Source: Acanthaster planci
Lineage: Eukaryota; Echinodermata; Asteroidea; Valvatida; Acanthasteridae
Length of the DNA: 13,245 nt
Assembly (NCBI RefSeq): GCF_001949145.1
Contig: NW_019091466.1
Span: forward strand, 362,802-376,046
Direction of reading: 5' to 3'
Positions 7,990 to 13,245 of the stretch are shown piece by piece. A model generated the notes under the pieces. That model had not been told where the DNA came from and did no database searches. It saw only the letters and a list, made by a program, of their open reading frames with translations. The translations under genes and the position numbers were made by a program. Each line of letters starts with the position of its first letter. The first letter of the stretch is position 1.

Positions 7990-9684
7990 GTAATACAAAT
8001 TACATGTATACACACTGCTACTGATATGTCTTGTGCATACTGTATATAGAACATTCATCATATTCAACATTCAATCTGTCACCTCATGAGATTGTTCTTA
8101 CCACTCCCCTCAAAAACATTCATGTATTAACCTGTACATGTATAATGTTGATGATCACACCTGAAGTCACAGTGCTTTCAGCATTCGCAATGTTCCAATT
8201 CAACATTTTGCCTGAAAACTTCACACTATAATTACCTCTATACGTACTGTAAATCATCAGCACCTGGAACACTTCTCAATTCAGCCAATCACAGATGTAC
8301 CGGTACATGTACCACATATTAAACACAACTCCTTTTGTACTGTACAGCAGTCCAATGGAATGAATTGGTCATACAGCACATCATTTCCAGATATTTTCCA
8401 TACGTGTACATACATGTACATGTATGTGACCATGCGTGACCAACAGCACGTGTTTGAAGTACAGCATAAAAAAGATACATGGGAAATGGAAACACCAAGC
8501 TGCAAGATACTTCCTCCTAATTAAAAGGAAATGCACAAAAGGATACCAAATCCTGTCAGCTGTTGACATCCCGTTGCATAATATTTATTACCCAAGTTTC
8601 CTTTGAAAGAGGAAACACGAAACTGCCATAAAAAATAAACAATGAGCTCATTGCAGAGTTTAACTAGGTGTATTTATAATATTTGAAACAATTTAAACGA
8701 AGAATTAGTTACATTTATAATGTTTGTTGCAACAACTCCAAATGTTTTTTCCATGTATGCATATACATTCAATGGAGTAAACATAAATCCAAACACTTGA
8801 TTTGTAATTAAACTCTGACGAGCAACTTGCCCAATTTAGGGGTGAGATCAGCTGGGCCTTAAGTTAACCAGAATCTGAATATATACGTGCATGTACTCTC
8901 CTACAATAATCCATGGGTCAATGATTGAAAGAAACCAGATCAACTAAACATTTTCCACAAAAAATGTTTTTGCTACTGACAGGTAATAATGGTCATTCTC
9001 AATGTACAGTATATATGCATCTTGAAAATCACCCCGGAAAAGAAGCACGTTGAAACATGTTGTACTAGTATGTTAGTGTAGATTTGGTTCCGGTTCTTCC
9101 AAATTCCAAAATACAGTACAGGTATGTAAACCCACAAATGAGTTGATGTCTAACGGCTTTGGACCTTAATAGAAGTGTAACCTGTCAGTACGAATCCCAT
9201 GTATTTTTTTAAACCAAAATTAATTAAAGTTTCTAAAGAGCACAGAAAGCTCTTTCTAATGTTAACTTAAACAAAGTAACTGGAACATTGCTCAGGTCAT
9301 ACTGGTATTTATGTGGTGGAGAAATTGAACTTTTTCATCAGTCAGGTGCTTCTGAAATGTATGTTATTGTTGCAGAAGTCCGGTGGCTAATTCAAATTGA
9401 TTTGGGCATAACAGAAAATGCATGTATACCAAGAGAATCCCACTACAATATGCCATGTGAGAGCCCCTGGATGTACATCCTTTCATACCGAGGTCTGTGT
9501 AGTCAAAAGCCTAACCCTAGAGTGTTATTGGTCATCAGGAGGGATCACAGAGTTGCTATAAATCCCAAATTTGGGACTGGTAGTTTCCAGTTAGGGGTAT
9601 TCTTTCACAAAAAGCACCAAACTGTGGACCTTTTAAAGATAGAGGCAGGCGGCTACCTTCAGAGCTGAGTGCATAGTTTTACTA
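7990..9684. other. Presumed intronic or intergenic AT-rich stretch
   Basis: No confirmed gene. A 126-codon plus-strand frame (9288-9668) follows a CAG site (9286) and is the longest unexplained open frame here, but its Trp/Cys-rich translation resembles no family and it runs into the LINE fragment. A strong donor-like CAG|GTATGT occurs near 9120 after a short open stretch (IWFRFFQIPKYST), without a good acceptor. Palindromes cluster at 8301-8312 (GGTACATGTACC) and 8408-8427. Confidence 0.35.
8408..8427. repeat. Perfect 20-bp palindrome of the TACATGTA type
   Basis: ACATACATGTACATGTATGT is identical to its reverse complement. It is the longest member of the TACATGTA palindrome population in this window; others are doubled at about 7293-7306 and 13190-13203. 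Confidence 0.9.
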
Positions 9685-10470
9685 CTGGGGTTAGCAGATG
9701 ATTGTATCCTGTATCGGGGAACTAAATGCAAGAAATGATGTTTAAGATCTACAAATGACAAAAAACATACTCAGCAAATGGAAGTCATGTTGGCAGATGA
9801 AATTTAACATTGTAAACTGCTATACTATGCACATTACCCACAAGAAAAAAAGCCTATGTTATCAATGGAAACCACTCAAAAAGACAAACAGCCATGTAGC
9901 CACTTACATGTACCCGGGGAGTAGAAATGAATCATGAATTGAGTTGGGCTGATCATATAAGCACATCACTTCAAAAGCAAACAACATGCCTGGGTTACTC
10001 TGTAGAAATCTCTAGAGCTGCTCTCCAAAGGTGAAGGAGATTGCTGACAAAACCTTAGTTAGACCCAAGCTGGAATATTGTGCTACCGTAGTGTCTGGGA
10101 CCCGTATCATCAAGATCACAAAAATGGACTGCAGGGCGGCAAGATTTGTATACAAAGATTTTAGACCAAGAAGCAGCATTTCCTAAACGATTCAATATCT
10201 AAAATATCTGGGGGAACGTAGAGCCATCAGTAGGCTCACTTTACTGTATAAATCCATCCATCCCAAAGTTACAGTGGATACTGATCATTATCGGGTTAGA
10301 TCCTAAAGAGAGGGGATTGTAACACAGACATCCTCTGTTTCCTTTTCCCATCAATCTGCATAAAAGACAGTTACAAATTCTCCTTCCTACCCAAGACTCT
10401 TGTGGAATGGAACCATTTGCCGGCTGATATAAGGGAAGCTACAAAGATTTTGGGTCAGCGCGTACATGTA
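9685..10470 (+). mobile_element. 5'-truncated, decayed non-LTR retrotransposon (jockey/CR1-like)
   Basis: Fragments of the C-terminal half of a reverse transcriptase occur in order. The catalytic ADD motif lies in ADDCILYR (9694-9717). The post-RT region follows: SKWKSCWQMKFN...CYTMHITHKKK from about 9773, HELSWADHIS from 9933, KVKEIADKTLVRPKLEYCAT at about 10028-10087, a CRAARFVYKDFRPRSS piece near 10131, RRAISRLTLLYKSIH near 10221, and the typical ending YKFSFLPKTLVEWNHLPADI plus REATKILGQR (10372-10461). These pieces lie in different frames with several stops, so no protein can be made. The fingers and palm upstream of ADD and any endonuclease domain are absent, consistent with 5' truncation on insertion. 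It would lie in an intron of the plus-strand gene, in the same orientation. Confidence 0.88.
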
Positions 10471-10751
10471 CCTGCATTAAAGCGTAGCCTGGTCAACTCA
10501 TACCCCAGTCAACTTGTACCCTCTAAGAAAATGTGTACTTGTGACCCAAACAAATTATGATTTTTCTCCCTTTTATACCCCAAATAGATTACGTTAATTT
10601 TCTTCCCCATTTTCCTGTTTTTCTCACTGTTTGGATGATGTTAGATGCTACCGGCATTTATTCATCTAAAATATCATTAAAATGGTGAAACTCGCAAGCA
10701 TGGTCCCACAAACGAAAAGCTGGACAATTAATTTTATTTTTCTAATAGTTT

Positions 10752-10927
10752 AATACGGCTGTTTCACAACAGCGCGCCTCCAAGAGTTTGCGACGCCTTG
10801 GTCAATCACAATGGGCAAAATTTGTCGACCCAATGCGCGTTTGGAAATGGTCGACAAATTTCGCATGTTCTGATTGGCCAGCATGTTACAAACTCTTGGT
10901 GGCGCACTATTGTGAATCGCCCGTATT
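10752..10927. mobile_element. Nearly full-length palindromic MITE, 79-bp arms
   Basis: Left arm 10752-10830 and right arm 10849-10927 are inverted copies, roughly 75-80% identical, around an 18-bp centre. Termini are AATACGG...CCGTATT. Best-conserved blocks are CCAAGAGTTTG, CCAATCA/GGTCAATCA and AAATTTGTCGACC next to the centre. TTAA occurs at both edges (10750-10753 and 10928-10931), suggesting a TTAA target as in piggyBac-type elements, but with two bases of asymmetry, so the superfamily is not assigned. No coding capacity. Confidence 0.85.
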
Positions 10928-11393
10928 TTAACTTAACCTAACCCATTGTTTGGGTACATGTGGTTCCAGTCTATACTATTTTAATTTTTTCTTATTATTT
11001 CTACCCTCCTGAGGCTCCACCAGTCTCCATGTAAAATAAATCACACAATGACAAACCCTCAAAGAAACATGTTTTTCGAAAGCACCCATATTTTATTCCC
11101 AAAATCAATCTACAGGTTGTATAAGAGAAAATCTCTGAATGGGGTAAAGCCATCACTTCTTATCCGTCCTATGTGTCTTCAGCCAATCAGGTCTCACATG
11201 TCTTCTTCAAATGACTTGGCACTGAAGCTGTTAGTATCAAGTATCAAGCAACTGACTGACTAGCCTGTATAAGTGCTGCCACTATGATTTGGATGCTGCA
11301 GGCCGAAGTGCATGCATCATGCGAGATGGTTCTGCTTCATGAACCCACTGAAGCATTCATTCTTGATCATAGTTTGACTTCTTTCCCCACTAG

Positions 11394-11566
11394 GCAACGT
11401 ATTCCAAACTCTAAAAAGAGGTGGTAGCAAGTTCATTTGCAAGTCCAAGCTATTTGCTCACCCCTCAGGCTCCCCCAAAGAAGCTAACCTCAAACACACG
11501 TTTGATCAGAGTGTATTCACTGATTTTATTGAACATCTGGAACATCTGTGTTCAGGGGTGCTGTAG
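11394..11566 (+). CDS. Last coding exon of an unrecognised plus-strand gene
   Basis: A classic acceptor (GACTTCTTTCCCCACTAG, ending 11393) opens a frame of 56 codons to a TAG at 11564-11566. It reads NVFQTLKRGGSKFICKSKLF, then AHPSGSPKEANLKHTFDQSV, then FTDFIEHLEHLCSGVL. The exon begins with two bases (GC) of a split codon. Codon choice is varied and more GC-rich than the flanks, the peptide has a normal soluble composition, and an AATAAA follows 84 bases after the stop. It lacks an ATG and is short, so a simple ORF scan would miss it. The peptide suggests a charged loop followed by a C-terminal helix (FTDFIEHLEHL). I do not recognise the protein family. Phase fits the exon at 7902-7989, giving ...RNETF-C-NVFQTL... 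across a 3.4-kb intron. Confidence 0.6.
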
Positions 11567-11649
11567 CTAGACACCATTTATGTTCTACTTCCTAAACACG
11601 GTGGGAATTTTTCTACGAAAAAGCCAAACTTTATACATACATGTACGTC

Positions 11650-11655
11650 AATAAA
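11650..11655 (+). terminator. Poly(A) signal AATAAA for the plus-strand gene
   Basis: A canonical AATAAA lies 84 bases after the stop at 11566, within GTCAATAAATGCG. A T/G-containing stretch (TTCTCTGCTGACTGGGTCTG) follows about 35 bases on, as expected for a downstream element. This implies a 3'UTR of about 105 bases. Confidence 0.5.
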
Positions 11656-11774
11656 TGCGAGCATCAAAACCCATATTATGCTCCACATATTCTCTGCTGA
11701 CTGGGTCTGAGGAGTACGAATTGACTTGGGTATGAGCCAACCTGGGTACAAGTTCACTCGGGTACAAGTTGCCA

Positions 11775-11899
11775 ACTCGACTGTTTACCAACTCAACTTC
11801 TGACACTCAACCACTGAGACAACTCAACCGTTGAGACAACTGGAGACAAGTCGGCCATTGAGACAAGTCGTCTTTTGAGACAAGTTGCCCGTTGGGACA
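11775..11899. repeat. 17-bp minisatellite
   Basis: Consecutive units: ACTCAACCACTGAGACA (11805-11821), ACTCAACCGTTGAGACA (11822-11838), a shortened ACTGGAGACA (11839-11848), AGTCGGCCATTGAGACA (11849-11865), AGTCGTCTTTTGAGACA (11866-11882) and AGTTGCCCGTTGGGACA (11883-11899). Two degenerate units precede from 11775, and GGGTACAAGTT repeats (11744-11770) lie just upstream. The array begins about 120 bases after the poly(A) signal. Confidence 0.85.
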
Positions 11900-12267
11900 C
11901 TGTCCGCTCAGCCCAGTCGTGTGCTGAGGCCACGGTGTGAAATACCATGCCTTAATAATCGAATGGAATTTCACGTAGTAGAAAGAAATTGCCTAAATTC
12001 TGAGGTATTATAAAAATGGTATGTAGTAAGTTAATCTTTGTGCAATCAATCGATCTTGCACCCACACTGACCCAGCCATGTATATGTATTACATTTTCCT
12101 CGTTCCAGATCACTTGAAATAAAAACCCACGTCCTTTGTGTTGTTCTTCAGTTCTACATTCTCAGACAGGTTCTGGTTAAAAGGTGAAATGTAAGCTTCT
12201 TGTTGAACAAAATTTGTTCTCGGAAATTTCTACAAAAGAAATTTTGGCCATATTTCTGATTTGTCAG

Positions 12268-12908
12268 AAATGAGAATGACTCAACAATTTTACCTACACA
12301 GGCGCATTCCTCAGAGTTTGGACTTTCATATGAGCACCCTGAAGCTTTCCAAAATTGTAAATTTTCCAATGTATAGCATATTGAAAAGCCCTGCCTATAG
12401 TATTACATGCTGGCCACGGGCGGCGCCTTTTTGAAAAACGAAAGCAGCGCTTCGTTCGTCAGAAGTCAGGGCACCCAAAAGGTGCCGTAGATGCATAATT
12501 CACGTTGTCGCAGTATTGCTTGGTAATAAGTTGCACGCACACTTTGCTAGTGTACAGTCCACCCACAGCACGTGTGTGGAGCATGATACAGTAACATGCA
12601 TATTAATATTATCCAAATTCAATTTCACCGGTTCCTTGTTCGTTTGTCATGCAAGGTATAACGGGGAACCAGTTTTGTATGGTACAACGTACATGTATAC
12701 CAGAGCGTCTGTCGGGTGCCTTGAAATCCGACACAAGAAGTGTTGCTTTTGTTTTTCAAAATGGCGCTGCCCATGGTCAGCATGTAATACTACAGGCCGG
12801 GTTTTTCAAGGTGTTGATGATTTTGGGAAGCTTTAGGGTGCTCATATGAAAGTCCAAACTCTGAGGAATGCACCAGTGTAAGTAAAGTTGTTGAGTAATT
12901 CTCATTTT
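12268..12908. mobile_element. Fold-back element with ~200-bp inverted arms
   Basis: Left arm 12268-12476 and right arm 12714-12908 are inverted copies around a 237-bp centre. The outer 80 bp differ at only 6 positions, including 37 identical bases (12304-12340 against 12835-12871). A second block (about 12378-12450 against 12739-12807) is about 86% identical, mostly with transition differences. A 14-bp indel separates the blocks, and the inner 36 bp are weaker. No transposase is encoded; open frames at 12516-12849 run across the centre and right arm and are not gene-like. Target-site duplication was not found, so the class is open: non-autonomous DNA transposon or inverted segmental copy. Confidence 0.88.
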
Positions 12909-12975
12909 AGAAGATATTCAAAGTTAGTGACAATCCTGCAGTTAGGATTTCAGGCATTTAAGACATGCCTTGGAG

Positions 12976-13030
12976 TAGGGCTGTGGTGGCGACAGATAAG
13001 AGACAGATTAAGAGAGCCACTACAGCCCTA
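12976..13030. repeat. Stem-loop, 15-bp arms
   Basis: Left arm TAGGGCTGTGGTGGC (12976-12990) pairs with right arm GCCACTACAGCCCTA (13016-13030) with one mismatch, which would be a G-U pair in RNA. The 25-base loop is itself a tandem of two GACAGAT(T)AAGA copies. Confidence 0.8.
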
Positions 13031-13245
13031 TTTGTGGGGCTAGAGTTGACCCATTTCAGCTAAAAATACCTTCAGGACAAAACAGTGATAGGCCCCCCAC
13101 TTCCCCCACTATCATTAATAAGATAAATCATTTAAATGTTTGAGCATGGAGGTAGGAAGAGTCTAGGCACCACGCACCTACATCAATAGTACATGTACAT
13201 GTAGTCCTGCAACTAAAAATATCCCGTATTTACCCCGTAGGCCTA
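13031..13245. other. Terminal spacer
   Basis: No gene seen. It contains a doubled TACATGTA palindrome (13190-13203) and ends in GTAGGCCTA. Confidence 0.4.

Noticed and set aside
11578-11775. 65-codon minus-strand frame
   Set aside because: It covers the 3' end signal and GTACAAGTT repeats; the translation looks like repeat sequence.
12154-12369. 71-codon minus-strand frame and its plus-strand counterparts at 12516-12849
   Set aside because: They lie in the arms and centre of the fold-back element, mirror each other, and show no protein family.
1-13245. CRISPR array, bacterial operon or phage island
   Set aside because: There are introns, SINE/LINE elements and no dense coding; the tandem repeats have no spacer-repeat architecture.

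Overview
The window is AT-rich eukaryotic genomic DNA, most likely from a marine invertebrate animal. The reasons are a split gene with clear GT-AG introns, an animal-type Nudix hydrolase (NUDT18-like), a tRNA-derived SINE, a decayed jockey/CR1-like LINE, fold-back elements, and about 30 copies of the palindrome TACATGTA in 13 kb. Echinoderm, hemichordate, cephalochordate and cnidarian all remain possible; the sequence alone does not decide. One ambiguous base (N) sits at 704.

Layout. 1-455: no gene. 456-797: tandem array of a ~62-bp unit. 798-2768: no convincing gene. 2769-3892, minus strand: the first two recognisable coding exons of a NUDT18-like gene, with a 733-bp intron that cuts the Nudix box and carries a plus-strand tRNA-SINE (about 3184-3432). 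No exon for the family's C-terminal half was found between 2768 and 1. 3893-4600: upstream flank of that gene. 4800-5160: tandem duplication of a 142/170-bp unit rich in palindromes. 5200-5500: a Cys-rich open stretch on both strands, unidentified. 6102-6628: a 262-bp direct duplication containing hairpins.

6900-11660, plus strand: signs of a second gene that was not recognised. There is a candidate exon after a strong acceptor at 6941, a protein-like exon at 7902-7989, and a well-supported last exon at 11394-11566 (pyrimidine-rich acceptor, 56 codons, stop, AATAAA 84 bases later). The 7902 and 11394 exons have matching splice phase. The presumed 3.4-kb intron between them contains the LINE remnant (about 9685-10470) and a 176-bp almost fully palindromic element (10752-10927).

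11775-11899: a 17-bp minisatellite. 12268-12908: a 640-bp fold-back element with arms of about 200 bp (up to ~92% identical). 12976-13030: a short hairpin. The rest is unannotated spacer.

Functionally, only the NUDT18-like gene can be placed: the family hydrolyses oxidised guanine nucleoside diphosphates (nucleotide-pool cleaning). Nothing in the window links the second gene to it.
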